Below are positions 33,323-42,171 of a stretch of 48,478 nucleotides of DNA, one piece after another (positions within the stretch are counted from its first letter, which is position 1; the number at the start of each line of letters is the position of its first letter). Position numbers and translations under genes: made by a program. Below the pieces are notes generated by a model. That model searched no databases, was not told the DNA's origin, and saw only the letters and a program-made list of their open reading frames with translations. The DNA lies in NCBI GenBank assembly GCA_945864225.1, contig CAMBAL010000012.1:1-48478 (forward strand), read 5' to 3'. This DNA is from an uncultured Blautia sp. GTDB lineage: Bacteria > Bacillota > Clostridia > Lachnospirales > Lachnospiraceae.

Positions 33323-33856
33323 ATGGATTTATTTACAGATAGTTCCAGTGGAGAAAACGAAGGAAAAAAAGAAATAACAGAAATAACAGAAATAACAGGA
33401 TACCGTATCAGGAGGCTTTTTTTAAAAAAACGGGAAGAAACAGATAGATTCCAGACCAATCGCAAAATGAAAAGCAGATTGCTGAGAAGACGGCTGGTTT
33501 ATGGAATATGGATTCTGATTTTGACGGGAATACTCGTGAATTTATCACATATGCCTTTGATTTTGGAAGGAATGCCCATGAATTTACCAAACCTGTCTTT
33601 GCCTTTGGAAGAAATTTCACCGACTTTCGCACACACACCATCGGTTTTGGAAGGAACCTCTCCGGAATTTTTTAACTTGTCCGTAAAGACAGGAGAAGTG
33701 CAGAATCCATCTTTTCTGGCATGGTGGGGAACGATGTATCCGAAATTCTGTTTTAAAATTACAGAAAAAGAGAAAACCGGAGAAAGCAGTACAGAAACAT
33801 CCGGGAAGCGGCGGGTAAAGATATCCTTCTGGCTTGCGCAAGCCCTTGATTGGTGA
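33323..33856 (+). CDS. Hypothetical single-pass membrane protein with 14-residue repeats
   Basis: A 177-residue protein of no family known to me. AGGAGGG lies 6 bases before the ATG, a strong ribosome site; the frame also opens earlier at 33218 without one. The N-terminus is charged and holds EITEITEIT, coded by three copies of a 9-base unit. A basic run (SRLLRRRL) precedes one membrane helix, VYGIWILILTGILVNLSHM. Outside it are four repeats of 14 residues (positions ~77-132) with a consensus around xxxxLEGxSPxFxN. The tail is basic. Placement after gerBC suggests a spore or germination role, and murI follows after 40 bases, but neither is proof. The first part of the longer frame could be a decayed GerC end; that is speculative. 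Confidence 0.6.
   Translation: MDLFTDSSSGENEGKKEITEITEITGYRIRRLFLKKREETDRFQTNRKMKSRLLRRRLVYGIWILILTGILVNLSHMPLILEGMPMNLPNLSLPLEEISPTFAHTPSVLEGTSPEFFNLSVKTGEVQNPSFLAWWGTMYPKFCFKITEKEKTGESSTETSGKRRVKISFWLAQALDW
33551..33718 (+). repeat. Four in-frame 42-bp repeats inside the hypothetical membrane protein gene
   Basis: Units at 33551-33592, 33593-33634, 33635-33676 and 33677-33718 are each 42 bases. They encode MPLILEGMPMNLPN, LSLPLEEISPTFAH, TPSVLEGTSPEFFN and LSVKTGEVQNPSFL. The first three keep the core LE(G/E) and the last has drifted. Confidence 0.6.
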
Positions 33857-33896
33857 TAGAATAAATAAAAATCAAAGTCAGGAAATGGAGAAAAAA

Positions 33897-34718
33897 ATGA
33901 AAATAGACAGAGATGCTCCTGTCGGTGTATTTGATTCGGGTGTTGGAGGTCTTACGGTAGCCAGAGAAATTATGCGCAACCTCCCTTCTGAAAAAATTGT
34001 ATATTTCGGAGATACCGCGAGAGTACCCTATGGAAACAAATCCAAAGATACCATTATCCGCTATTCCCGTCAGATCATCCGATTTCTTCAGGAACAGCAG
34101 GTAAAAGCCATCGTCATTGCCTGCAATACAGCAAGTGCGTTTGCACTGGATGCAGTCCGGGACGATCTGGATATTCCCGTGCTGGGAGTGATTGAGCCGG
34201 GAGCTGTAGTTGCTGCCCGGGAGACCAGAAATAAGAGAGTCGGAGTCATCGGAACGATTGGTACGGTGGGAAGCGGAATACATGAGGATTTCCTAAGACA
34301 GCTGGATCCGGAGATTACTGTTCTGGGCAAAGCCTGCCCTCTGTTTGTACCGCTGGTAGAAGAGGGATGGCTGCACGATCCGGTGACCTTTGAAGTTGCC
34401 AGAAGGTATCTGAGAGAACTGCAGGAGAGAGAAATCGATACATTAATTTTAGGCTGTACCCATTATCCGCTGCTTCGCTCCACGATACGCGAAGTCATGG
34501 GGGAAAGTGTGCGGCTGGTTAATCCGGCATATGAGACAGCCCTGGAGCTGAAGAGACTTCTGACAGAAAAGGATCTGCTGAGTACCGGAAAGGAAGAGGA
34601 GGAATTTCCATACCGTTTTTATGTGAGTGATCTTGCAGACAAATTCAAGAGTTTTGCAAATTCCATTTTGCCTTACGATGTGGAAATGACTCAGAAAATC
34701 GATATTGAAAAATACTGA
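33897..34718 (+). CDS. murI: Glutamate racemase
   Basis: Makes D-glutamate for peptidoglycan. The protein is 273 residues with both catalytic cysteines, C76 (IACNTASAF) and C187 (LGCTHYPLL), and D13 in VFDSGVGGLTV. The ATG at 33897 has GGAG six bases upstream and gives the standard N-terminus; the frame is open 21 codons further. Its stop TGA is four bases... into an ATG at 34718 that begins a longer version of the next frame, but I prefer the later start of that gene. Cytoplasmic. Confidence 0.95.
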   Translation: MKIDRDAPVGVFDSGVGGLTVAREIMRNLPSEKIVYFGDTARVPYGNKSKDTIIRYSRQIIRFLQEQQVKAIVIACNTASAFALDAVRDDLDIPVLGVIEPGAVVAARETRNKRVGVIGTIGTVGSGIHEDFLRQLDPEITVLGKACPLFVPLVEEGWLHDPVTFEVARRYLRELQEREIDTLILGCTHYPLLRSTIREVMGESVRLVNPAYETALELKRLLTEKDLLSTGKEEEEFPYRFYVSDLADKFKSFANSILPYDVEMTQKIDIEKY

Positions 34719-34780
34719 TGCAGGTTCCAACCGCCATGGAAATGGAGGATGATATCTGGATCAGAAATGGGGGAGTGTAT

Positions 34781-35227
34781 ATGGACAAAGATGTGCTGAT
34801 ACATGTGCGTGGTCTTCAGATGATGGAAACAGAGGAAGGTCAGGAGCCGATTGAAATTGTGGTTCCTGGACAGTATTACTTCCGTAACGGCAGTCATTAT
34901 CTTCGCTACGAAGAGATTCTGGATGATTCAGCAGAGCCAACGATCAACTACATAAAAATGTCTCCCGGAGGAGTGGAAGTAAGGAAAAAAGGGCTCGTCA
35001 ATGTGCATATGGTCTTTGAGCAGGGCAAAAAGAACATGACCTATTATACGACGCCTTATGGAACACTTCAGATGGGGATTGCCACGACGAATCTGGAACT
35101 GACGGAACACAAGGGAAGTATTGATATGAAAGTGGATTATGCGCTGGATATGAATGAGGAACATGTGGCAGACTGTTATCTTACGATCCAGGCACAGGAG
35201 AAAGGTTCCGGTGAAGCATTTTTGTGA
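34781..35227 (+). CDS. DUF1934 family protein (YwiB-like beta-barrel)
   Basis: A 148-residue protein with the DUF1934 pattern: DVLIHVRGLQ at the start, then IEIVVPGQYYFRNGSHYLRYEE, cut here below 20 residues as VVPGQYYFRNGSHYLRYEE, and TTPYGTLQMGIATTNLEL. Members fold as lipocalin-like barrels and their role is unknown. The ATG at 34781 has GGGGGAG upstream and fits the usual length; the frame reaches back to an ATG overlapping the murI stop. It is co-directional with murI and GH140. Confidence 0.82.
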   Translation: MDKDVLIHVRGLQMMETEEGQEPIEIVVPGQYYFRNGSHYLRYEEILDDSAEPTINYIKMSPGGVEVRKKGLVNVHMVFEQGKKNMTYYTTPYGTLQMGIATTNLELTEHKGSIDMKVDYALDMNEEHVADCYLTIQAQEKGSGEAFL

Positions 35228-35251
35228 GGGCAGAGAGGAAATTATTAAAAA

Positions 35252-36577
35252 ATGAAACCATGGGAAAATGGAGTTTTAAAAATTAGTGAAAACCACAGAT
35301 ATCTTCAGAATGGTGATATCCCCTTTTTCTGGCTGGGAGACACAGCCTGGCTGATGTTTTCCAGACTGACTCAGGAAGAAGCGTGTACATATCTTCGCAA
35401 CCGTAAGGAAAAAGGATATAACGTGATTCAGGCAACACTGATTCATGAATGGCCGCAGAAGAACATAGAGGGAGCATTTGCTCTGGAAGATAATGATTTT
35501 GCCGGACCTGATCGGAATGGCGGATACTGGCAGAGAGTAGACGCAATGGTTTCCATGGCAGAGGAATTGGGACTTTATATGGCTCTTCTGCCATCCTGGG
35601 GATTTCATACTGCCAACGGTCTTCTGAATATGGAAAATGTGGATGTTTATCTGGATTTTCTGATAGAGCGATATGGAAAACGGCCCAATGTAATCTGGCT
35701 TCTGGGCGGAGATGTAAAGGGTGACGCTGCTTTTGAATTATTCTGTCATATGGGACGTAAACTGAAAAAGGATTGCCCGGACAAGCTTGTTGGTTTTCAT
35801 CCTTTTGGAAGAACTTCTTCCTCTCAATGGTTTAACGAAGAAGAATGGCTGGATTTCCATATGTTTCAGTCCGGTCACAGAAGATATGACCAGATTAGCC
35901 TGGGAGCCTGGGATGACAATGGAAAAAATCCGGATTATTTCGGGGAAGACAACTGGAAATACGTGGAAAGGGACCGAAGTTATTTACCGGAGAGGCCTGT
36001 TGTGGACGGAGAACCTTCCTATGAACAGATTCTTCAGGGGTTGCATGATAAGACACAGCCTTACTGGCAGGCATGGGATACGAGAAGATATGCGTACTGG
36101 TCTGTATTTGCAGGTGCTTTTGGGCATACTTTCGGGGATAATGCCATAATGCAGTTTTATGTAAAGGAACGGGACGGAGAAGGTTCTTTTGGAGTTTGGC
36201 AGAATTGGCAGGATGCTCTTCATAATATTGGCGGAATGACAATGACTCATTTGAAAAACTTAATGGAAAGTGTGGATTATCAGACAGGGCATCCGGCGCA
36301 GGAACTTGTAACAGAGGGTCAGGGTGAGAAATATGACCGTGTTGCTGTGTTTGCCGGAGATGGATTTGTCTTTTGTTATGATTATAACAATCATCCGTTT
36401 TCGCTGGATTTATCAGAATATCAGGGATACTTTGATGCATACTGGATGGATCCTGTGACAGGAGGAAAGAGCTATTTTGCGTCCATATCCGCCGATAAGA
36501 ATATTCGGTTTGTCCCTGCTGAAAGAAAAGAAGGACACTCGGACTGGGTTCTGGTGCTTCTTGCCAGAGGAAAATAA
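35252..36577 (+). CDS. DUF4038/GH140-like glycoside hydrolase (apiosidase type)
   Basis: A TIM-barrel hydrolase of 441 residues in the DUF4038 group, which includes GH140 beta-apiosidases acting on rhamnogalacturonan-II. The two predicted carboxylates are D154 (LLGGDVKG) and E254 (VDGEPSYE); substrate-pocket aromatics such as FFWLGDTAWLMFSRL are at the start, and a small beta domain ends the protein. No signal peptide, so it would act on imported fragments. It follows the DUF1934 gene after 24 bases. Substrate is not certain because the group also contains other activities. Confidence 0.85.
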   Translation: MKPWENGVLKISENHRYLQNGDIPFFWLGDTAWLMFSRLTQEEACTYLRNRKEKGYNVIQATLIHEWPQKNIEGAFALEDNDFAGPDRNGGYWQRVDAMVSMAEELGLYMALLPSWGFHTANGLLNMENVDVYLDFLIERYGKRPNVIWLLGGDVKGDAAFELFCHMGRKLKKDCPDKLVGFHPFGRTSSSQWFNEEEWLDFHMFQSGHRRYDQISLGAWDDNGKNPDYFGEDNWKYVERDRSYLPERPVVDGEPSYEQILQGLHDKTQPYWQAWDTRRYAYWSVFAGAFGHTFGDNAIMQFYVKERDGEGSFGVWQNWQDALHNIGGMTMTHLKNLMESVDYQTGHPAQELVTEGQGEKYDRVAVFAGDGFVFCYDYNNHPFSLDLSEYQGYFDAYWMDPVTGGKSYFASISADKNIRFVPAERKEGHSDWVLVLLARGK

Positions 36578-36697
36578 CCATATATATCCGAGTGCCGCCA
36601 TTCGCGCTTTGATTCCAGCGATCTCTCCGGCGATGTTACAGGAATTGTGAGAAAGGTAATGCCGGCGTTACAGACCGGAAGATATTGAATAAAAAAG

Positions 36698-36748
36698 AAA
36701 GGCTTTCGCATTTATGGTTGAAAGATCATAAATGCGGAAGTCTTTTTG
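36698..36748. terminator. Bidirectional terminator between GH140 and the minus-strand gene
   Basis: An arm AAAGGCTTTCGCATTTATG pairs with CATAAATGCGGAAGTCTTT, about 19 positions, with A-rich DNA on the left and TTTTT on the right, so it can end both convergent transcripts. Confidence 0.85.
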
Positions 36749-36751
36749 TAA

Positions 36752-37255
36752 TTATTTCTTATTGGTTTTATTTTTTGGTGTTTTATTTTTAGCTGTGTTG
36801 GTGTTCTGTGTTTTGTTTTTCTCAAAGATACGTTTGAAGAAGTTCTGTTTTTTCTGTGGGGTTTCCAGCGGACCACGGATGCCTCGAACACCTACGATAT
36901 AAAGTCCACTGACTTCAGCCTTGATCTCTTTCTTAACAGGAATCAGATCGAATACCTTCTCATCGGCGATCAGAACAGAAATCTTAGGACCGACTTTGGC
37001 TTTGACAATAGGAAGCTTGGAACGGCGCATAAGCTTTGGTGTCTGATCGATCACCATCTGCGGAAGACCGGAATTCTTAAGCGGAAGCCTTTTCTTATCA
37101 ATGACCAGCATGGAAACGGTTTGTTTGGTTGCTTCAATCTGTGCCTGCTGTTCTTCCTGTTTCTTCTGAGCTTTCTTGCCGAAGAAGTATAAAGCAACCA
37201 ATACTCCGATCAGAATTACCAGAATAACAAGAAGGACGATCGTTACTGTACTCAT
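36752..37255 (-). CDS. Conserved hypothetical membrane-anchored protein
   Basis: A 167-residue protein of unknown function. Residues 4-25 form one membrane helix (TIVLLVILVILIGVLVALYF), then a coiled, Gln-rich stretch (KKAQKKQEEQQAQIEATKQ), a compact central domain with repeated VxxxK patterns (about 50-125), and a Lys/Asn/Thr-rich tail (KNKTPKNKTNKK). The long part should face the cytoplasm given the basic residues after the helix. Strong AGGAGG precedes the ATG. It is a single gene, isolated between two convergent or distant transcripts. Confidence 0.75.
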   Translation of the reverse strand: MSTVTIVLLVILVILIGVLVALYFFGKKAQKKQEEQQAQIEATKQTVSMLVIDKKRLPLKNSGLPQMVIDQTPKLMRRSKLPIVKAKVGPKISVLIADEKVFDLIPVKKEIKAEVSGLYIVGVRGIRGPLETPQKKQNFFKRIFEKNKTQNTNTAKNKTPKNKTNKK

Positions 37256-37762
37256 AGATATCCTCCTGATATGTATAAATTGAAATATTGCCGAAACATA
37301 TATTTGCGAGATTTATTCTACCATTAAATAAATAAAAAGGCAATTATTTTTATGGAAGCTGTCAGGTAAATTTTACAGAACCGTTCCTGTTCACTTTGTT
37401 CGCAGTAACACAGTATCTGTCAGTTGTTTTTTCAGAAGCCGTCAACTGATTTTTATGAGGTTTTCCGGGTGATTTTTGATATTACAGATAAGGACTCTGC
37501 GTTTTTCTATAATAGAAAAAATGATAATTTTCCGTTGCGTTTCATGGAAGTTTCCAGTTATTTCATGAAGTTTTTATGGAGATTTCCTATGAAATTGGTA
37601 GAAATCTTACATAATTAAAGGTATAATGTTGTTACAGCAGACGGAGTGAGCAGTAATATCATATTACTGCTCAGACAGAAAAATCATCATGAACGATTAT
37701 GTGCAGATGCGCATGGTTTCATGTCTGTTTCCGGGACTTTTGCAGTAATATAAGGAGTTAAA
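37256..37762. other. 507-base intergenic region without a convincing gene
   Basis: A+T-rich DNA between divergent genes. It holds two loosely similar tracts (GAAGCTGTCAGGT near 37351 and GAAGCCGTCAACT near 37437), a degenerate TTTCATGGAAG / TTTCATGAAG pair around 37541-37570, a TATAAT (37622-37627, weak -35 TAGAAA) that may serve the deacetylase gene, and a perfect palindrome at 37648-37672. A 64-codon open frame is present but has no ribosome site. Confidence 0.5.
37648..37672. promoter_or_regulatory. Perfect 25-bp palindrome in the deacetylase leader
   Basis: GAGCAGTAATAT, one base (C), then ATATTACTGCTC. It is about 20 bases after the possible -10 and 90 bases before the gene start, without a T-run. 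It could be an operator or a leader hairpin. Confidence 0.45.
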
Positions 37763-39466
37763 ATGAATAATGATAAGAGGATAAACAGAGAGGGAGGTCT
37801 GCCCGATCCGCATTCTGCGGAAGAGGATAATGGACTTGCCATGCATCCTGAGGGAAAAGATGAGGAGGCAGAGGCAACCTTTACGGAAGAGGAAGAGCAG
37901 ATACTTGCCCGATGGAGGGAAAGACGGAAAAAAGCAGCGAAAAAGCGGCGCAGAAGACTTTTTTTCAATATACTGCTTACCGTTATTCTGGTCATTGCTG
38001 TTTTTGCGGGAGGAATTCTGTATGTGACAGGTCATTTTCCGGATATGCCGAGAGTAAAACTTTCCGGTGTCAGAAATGCCTGGGAAAGGATCGTTTCCAT
38101 ATTCCCCTCAGGAAATGAAAAAAAGGACAGTCAGGAGAATTCAGAAAAAGAAGCAGACGGCGAGACCGAAACGCCTGTATCGGTAAATCCGTTTTGGGAT
38201 GAAACAAGTACAGCTGATACGCATTATGCGCAGGCTACCGGGAAAAAACTGGAAAAAGAGAAAGAAGAACGTCAGAAACGGACGAAGATTCTGAAAAAAG
38301 CAAAACGTCAGGCAGAGCAGTATGATTATGATGCAGCAATCAAGACCATAAAAAGTTATGAAAAATACCAGCTATACGACAACATGACAGCAGCTGTTGC
38401 GGAATACAGGGAAACAAAGGCAAACTGCGTTTCCTGGCCTGCGGAAAAGGTGACACATATTTTTTATCATACCCTGGTCAAAGATACAGACAAAGCATTT
38501 GACGGTGATTATAAGGCCGGAGATTACAATCAGGTAATGACTACGATTGATGAATTTAATAAGATTACTCAGATAATGTATGATAAGGGATATGTGATGG
38601 TCAGCATTTATGATCTGGCGTCTGTGAATAAAGACGGAACCATGAGTGCAGGAGAGATTCTTCTGCCGCCGGGCAAGATTCCGTTTATTCTTTCCCAGGA
38701 TGATGTGTGTTATTACCATTACATGGACGGAGATGGATTTGCTTCAAAACTGATCGTGGATGAGGACGGAAAAATTCGCAATGAATATGTGGAAGATGAC
38801 GGAAGTATTTCTGTGGGCGATTATGACATGGTGCCGCTGATAGACCGTTTTGTGGAAGAACATCCGGATTTTTCCTATAGAGGAGCCAAAGGAATCGTTG
38901 CGCTGACAGGATATAATGGAATTCTGGGATACCGTACAGATATCAGTTATCAGGAGCAGCCGGATGATCTGGATGAAGTGAAAGTGAAGTGGCTGGAGGA
39001 ACACCCTGATTTTGACCTGGAAGAAGAGCGTGCCGGTGCCAAAGAAGTGGCAGAAGCCATGAAAAAAGAAGGCTGGCTTTTTGCAAGCCATACATGGGGA
39101 CATCTGAATGTTGGTGAAATCAGTCTGGAACGTCTTCAGGCAGATACGAAGAAGTTTAAAAAAAATGTGGATCCGCTGATCGGGGGAACCGATATTATCA
39201 TTTTTGCCTTTGGAGCAGATCTGACACAGATGGAGGATTACTCCGGAGAAAAATTTGAATACCTGAAGGGCTGCGGATATAATTATTATTGTAATGTGGA
39301 TTCCAGTAAGTACTTTGTTCAGCTTAGGGACCGGTATTTCCGGATGGGAAGACGAAATCTGGATGGCTACAGAATGTATTATAATCCGGGACTGGTGGAA
39401 GACCTGTTTGATGCGTCAGAAGTTTTTGATAAGAGCAGACCGACGCCAGTTCCGCCGATGCAGTGA
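37763..39466 (+). CDS. Membrane-anchored polysaccharide deacetylase-like protein
   Basis: A 567-residue type II membrane protein. An acidic then basic cytoplasmic tail (KKAAKKRRRR) precedes one helix at about residues 73-93, a charged helical linker of ~150 residues, and a NodB-like domain from ~230 on. Metal ligands are visible: D313-D314 in SQDDVC and H443/H447 in SHTWGH. The first motif is SQDDV where classic peptidoglycan deacetylases have TFDDG, and the domain holds extra insertions, so the substrate may differ. It probably modifies a wall polymer outside the cell. AAGGAG precedes the ATG. Confidence 0.8.
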   Translation: MNNDKRINREGGLPDPHSAEEDNGLAMHPEGKDEEAEATFTEEEEQILARWRERRKKAAKKRRRRLFFNILLTVILVIAVFAGGILYVTGHFPDMPRVKLSGVRNAWERIVSIFPSGNEKKDSQENSEKEADGETETPVSVNPFWDETSTADTHYAQATGKKLEKEKEERQKRTKILKKAKRQAEQYDYDAAIKTIKSYEKYQLYDNMTAAVAEYRETKANCVSWPAEKVTHIFYHTLVKDTDKAFDGDYKAGDYNQVMTTIDEFNKITQIMYDKGYVMVSIYDLASVNKDGTMSAGEILLPPGKIPFILSQDDVCYYHYMDGDGFASKLIVDEDGKIRNEYVEDDGSISVGDYDMVPLIDRFVEEHPDFSYRGAKGIVALTGYNGILGYRTDISYQEQPDDLDEVKVKWLEEHPDFDLEEERAGAKEVAEAMKKEGWLFASHTWGHLNVGEISLERLQADTKKFKKNVDPLIGGTDIIIFAFGADLTQMEDYSGEKFEYLKGCGYNYYCNVDSSKYFVQLRDRYFRMGRRNLDGYRMYYNPGLVEDLFDASEVFDKSRPTPVPPMQ

Positions 39467-39524
39467 CAGGCGGGAAGTCTGAGGATTTCGGGAGCGCAAA
39501 GTGCGGAGAAATCCGTGTATCAGA

Positions 39525-39548
39525 GGGGTCAAAATACCTTTTGACCCC
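39525..39548 (+). terminator. GGGGTCAAAA inverted repeat after the deacetylase gene
   Basis: A perfect 10-bp stem (GGGGTCAAAA, loop TACC, TTTTGACCCC) followed by an A+T-rich, not pure-T, tail. It may terminate the upstream transcript or be a leader hairpin of the lipoprotein gene 48 bases on. A weaker stem GGATTTC...GAAATCC lies just before it (39484-39513). Confidence 0.5.
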
Positions 39549-39596
39549 ATCATTATTGATAATAAATGTTGAGAGATTTGAAGGGAGTATAATATT

Positions 39597-40910
39597 ATGA
39601 AGAAAAAAATAGTTCTTGCAGTTCTTGCAATGTGTATGGTTCTGACTGTGGGAGGATGCGGAAGCAGTGCAAAAGATACGGATACTATGGCTGAAAAAGA
39701 AACTTCAGATGAAGCAGAAACCACTGAAGAACAAGAAGATACAAAAGCGGATGAACAGAAAAAATCCGAAGCCACCCGTCTTGTCAGAGTAAAAGATATT
39801 GACAAGTACGTTACTATTGGAGAATATAAGGGGATCAAGCTGAACAATACAATAGAAGCTGTTACAGATGATCAGGTGGAAATGCAGATCGAATATGAAC
39901 TGGAGGATAAGGCAGAAGAGGTAACAGACAAAAATGGAACTGTTCAGACAGGAGATCTGGTTACCATTGATTTTGTGGGACTTCTGGACGGAGAGACTTT
40001 TGATGGAGGAACCGCCACAAACTATGATCTTACAGTCGGTGAGGGCGGTATGATCGATGGATTTGAGGATGGCATTATCGGAATGAAAAAAGGAGAGACC
40101 AAAGAGGTTCCGCTGACTTTCCCGGAAGATTATTTTTCAGAGGACATGGCAGGCAAAGATGTGGTGTTTAAAATCACTCTGCAGAATTTCCGGCGCGCAC
40201 CGGAACTGACAGACGAATGGGTTGCCCAAAATACCGATTACTCCACGATAGATGAGTATAAGGCAGGTATTCGTGCCCTTCTTGAGAAGGATGCTGAAGA
40301 AGCTGCCAGATATAATATGTACAGTGATGGATGGAATCAGGTGCTCGAAAGTTCCGAGATCATTGAATTCCCGGAGGAGGATATCAATGACTGTATTGCA
40401 GAATTTAAAAGACAGGTAGAAAGTTATGCAGATCAGGCTGGTATGGAACTTCTGGAGTTTGTGGAATCTCAGGGATATACAGAAGAAAGCTTTGAGGATG
40501 AGTGCCGCCAGTATGCGGAATACAAAGTCAAACAGAATCTGATCGTTCAGGGAATTATGGATGCGGAAGGCATCCGTCTGGATGATGAGGAATGCCTGGC
40601 AATCCAGGATGAGCTGATTCAGAATTATGGCAAACAGAGTCTGGCAGATCTGGTGGATGAATACGGACAGGTGGCTGTGGATGAATCTATCGGCCTTCTC
40701 AGAGTGGAACATTTTATTGTAGAAAATGCAGAAATCACGGAATTGACATCGGAAGGTGATCAGGTTGGGGTAAATGGAGATATTCAGGATTCTTCTGTTG
40801 ACGAAGAGGAGACGATTGAGGATGCTCCGGAAGCAGAAAATGCGGATGCTCCGGAGAATTCCGGTGAAGACGAAATTACGACAGCAGAAGAAGGAGAAGA
40901 AGAATCATGA
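39597..40910 (+). CDS. Exported trigger-factor-like FKBP peptidyl-prolyl isomerase lipoprotein
   Basis: A 437-residue protein built like trigger factor without its ribosome-binding head, but with a lipoprotein signal: MKKKIVLAVLAMCMVLTVGG then C21. Residues ~105-195 form the FKBP-type domain (GDLVTIDFVGLLDGETFDGG, GFEDGIIGMKKGE, LTFPEDY); residues ~200-380 match the helical trigger-factor C-terminal arms. The last ~55 residues are very acidic. It should fold secreted proteins at the outer face of the membrane, like PrsA (inference). GGGAG precedes the ATG. Its last four bases (ATGA) overlap the nagA start. Confidence 0.87.
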   Translation: MKKKIVLAVLAMCMVLTVGGCGSSAKDTDTMAEKETSDEAETTEEQEDTKADEQKKSEATRLVRVKDIDKYVTIGEYKGIKLNNTIEAVTDDQVEMQIEYELEDKAEEVTDKNGTVQTGDLVTIDFVGLLDGETFDGGTATNYDLTVGEGGMIDGFEDGIIGMKKGETKEVPLTFPEDYFSEDMAGKDVVFKITLQNFRRAPELTDEWVAQNTDYSTIDEYKAGIRALLEKDAEEAARYNMYSDGWNQVLESSEIIEFPEEDINDCIAEFKRQVESYADQAGMELLEFVESQGYTEESFEDECRQYAEYKVKQNLIVQGIMDAEGIRLDDEECLAIQDELIQNYGKQSLADLVDEYGQVAVDESIGLLRVEHFIVENAEITELTSEGDQVGVNGDIQDSSVDEEETIEDAPEAENADAPENSGEDEITTAEEGEEES

Positions 40911-42013
40911 TTATCAGAAACGGACTTGTATTTCGGGAGGATGGAACTTTCCGCAGAGAAGACCTTTTTGTGGAAAATCATAAGATTGTAACCTGTGAGG
41001 AGGCTGTGACAGATCGGACGGAAATAGATGCAGAAGGGCTTCTGGTGCTGCCGGGACTTGTGGATATTCACAGCCATGGGGCTTTTGGACATGATTTTTC
41101 CGATGCAGATACCGAAGGCCTGAAAACAATTCTAAGATATGAAAAAAGCTGCGGTATTACTTCTTACTGTCCGACATCCATGACTTTGCCGGAAGAACGG
41201 CTCAGAAAAATTTTTGCAACAGCAAGAGAAGCCGAAGGTACGCAAGACGGTGCAGTCATCCGGGGAATTAACATGGAGGGACCGTTCCTGGATCCGAAGA
41301 AAAAAGGAGCACATGTGGAAGAATTTATCCGCAGACCGGATGCATCATTTTTTCGTGAACTGAACGAAGCTTCCGGAAATCTGGTCAGCCTTGTGACTCT
41401 TGCACCGAATACAGAAGGAGCAATGGAGTTTATTGATGAGGTTCATGAGGAAGTCTGTATTTCTCTGGGACATACGGGGGCTGATTATGAAATTGCTTCA
41501 GAGGCAATGCGCAGAGGGGCGCATCATGTGACACATCTTTTTAACGCCATGATGCCTCTGGCTCACCGTGATCCCGGACTGATCGGGGCAGCGAGTAATG
41601 ATCCGCAGTGCATGGTGGAGCTGATCAGTGACGGTCTTCATGTCCACCCTGCTGTAGTACTGGCGACTTTCCGGATGTTCGGAAATGAGCGGGTGATTCT
41701 CATCAGTGACTCTATGATGGCAACTGGTATGGCTAACGGACAGTATGAACTTGGCGGACAGGCAGTCACGGTGAAAGACAGAAAAGCAACGCTGGCGGAT
41801 GGTACGATTGCGGGATCAGCAACGAACCTTTATGATTGTATGTGCAAAGCGATTTCCTTTGGTGTTCCGGTAAGTGATGCTGTTTTTGCTGCAACCCGGA
41901 ATCCTGCAAAGAGTATCGGTATTTATGACAGAGTAGGATCTCTTTGTGTGGGGAAAGAGGCTGATATTCTTCTGGTGACCCCGCAGATGGAACTGAAAAA
42001 AGTGCTCGGATGA
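40907..42013 (+). CDS. nagA: N-acetylglucosamine-6-phosphate deacetylase
   Basis: Removes the acetyl group from GlcNAc-6-phosphate, giving glucosamine-6-phosphate for wall synthesis or glycolysis. Amidohydrolase of 368 residues with metal and catalytic residues in DIHSHGAFG (H55, H57), NMEGPFL, SLGHTGADYE, HVTHLFNAM and the catalytic aspartate in LISDSMMATG. It overlaps the lipoprotein gene by ATGA, an unusual partner. It completes the NanK-NanE route coded at 24-25.6 kb. nagB is not in the window. Confidence 0.95.
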   Translation: MIIRNGLVFREDGTFRREDLFVENHKIVTCEEAVTDRTEIDAEGLLVLPGLVDIHSHGAFGHDFSDADTEGLKTILRYEKSCGITSYCPTSMTLPEERLRKIFATAREAEGTQDGAVIRGINMEGPFLDPKKKGAHVEEFIRRPDASFFRELNEASGNLVSLVTLAPNTEGAMEFIDEVHEEVCISLGHTGADYEIASEAMRRGAHHVTHLFNAMMPLAHRDPGLIGAASNDPQCMVELISDGLHVHPAVVLATFRMFGNERVILISDSMMATGMANGQYELGGQAVTVKDRKATLADGTIAGSATNLYDCMCKAISFGVPVSDAVFAATRNPAKSIGIYDRVGSLCVGKEADILLVTPQMELKKVLG

Positions 42014-42171
42014 TTAATGACAAAAGAGCATTGTATTTCCATGGTAAATGAGGTAAGATATAGAAAAGTATATCATTTTCAAAACATCAGTAACGAAACA
42101 TTTGTCTGTTTGCGGAACGATATACAGGGAAATAAGTAATACGATTTTAGTACAATTAATGGAGATACAGA

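Noticed and set aside
33371-33399. Short tandem repeat that might be a CRISPR-like or phase-variation tract
   Set aside because: Three copies of a 9-base unit inside a reading frame; in-frame length means no switching, and there are no spacers.
34718-34780. Upstream start for the DUF1934 gene overlapping the murI stop
   Set aside because: The later ATG at 34781 has GGGGGAG and gives the usual N-terminus; the extra 21 residues do not fit the family.
37424-37618. 64-codon frame in the long intergenic gap
   Set aside because: TTG start without ribosome site, no recognisable pattern, and it overlaps the degenerate repeats and promoter region.
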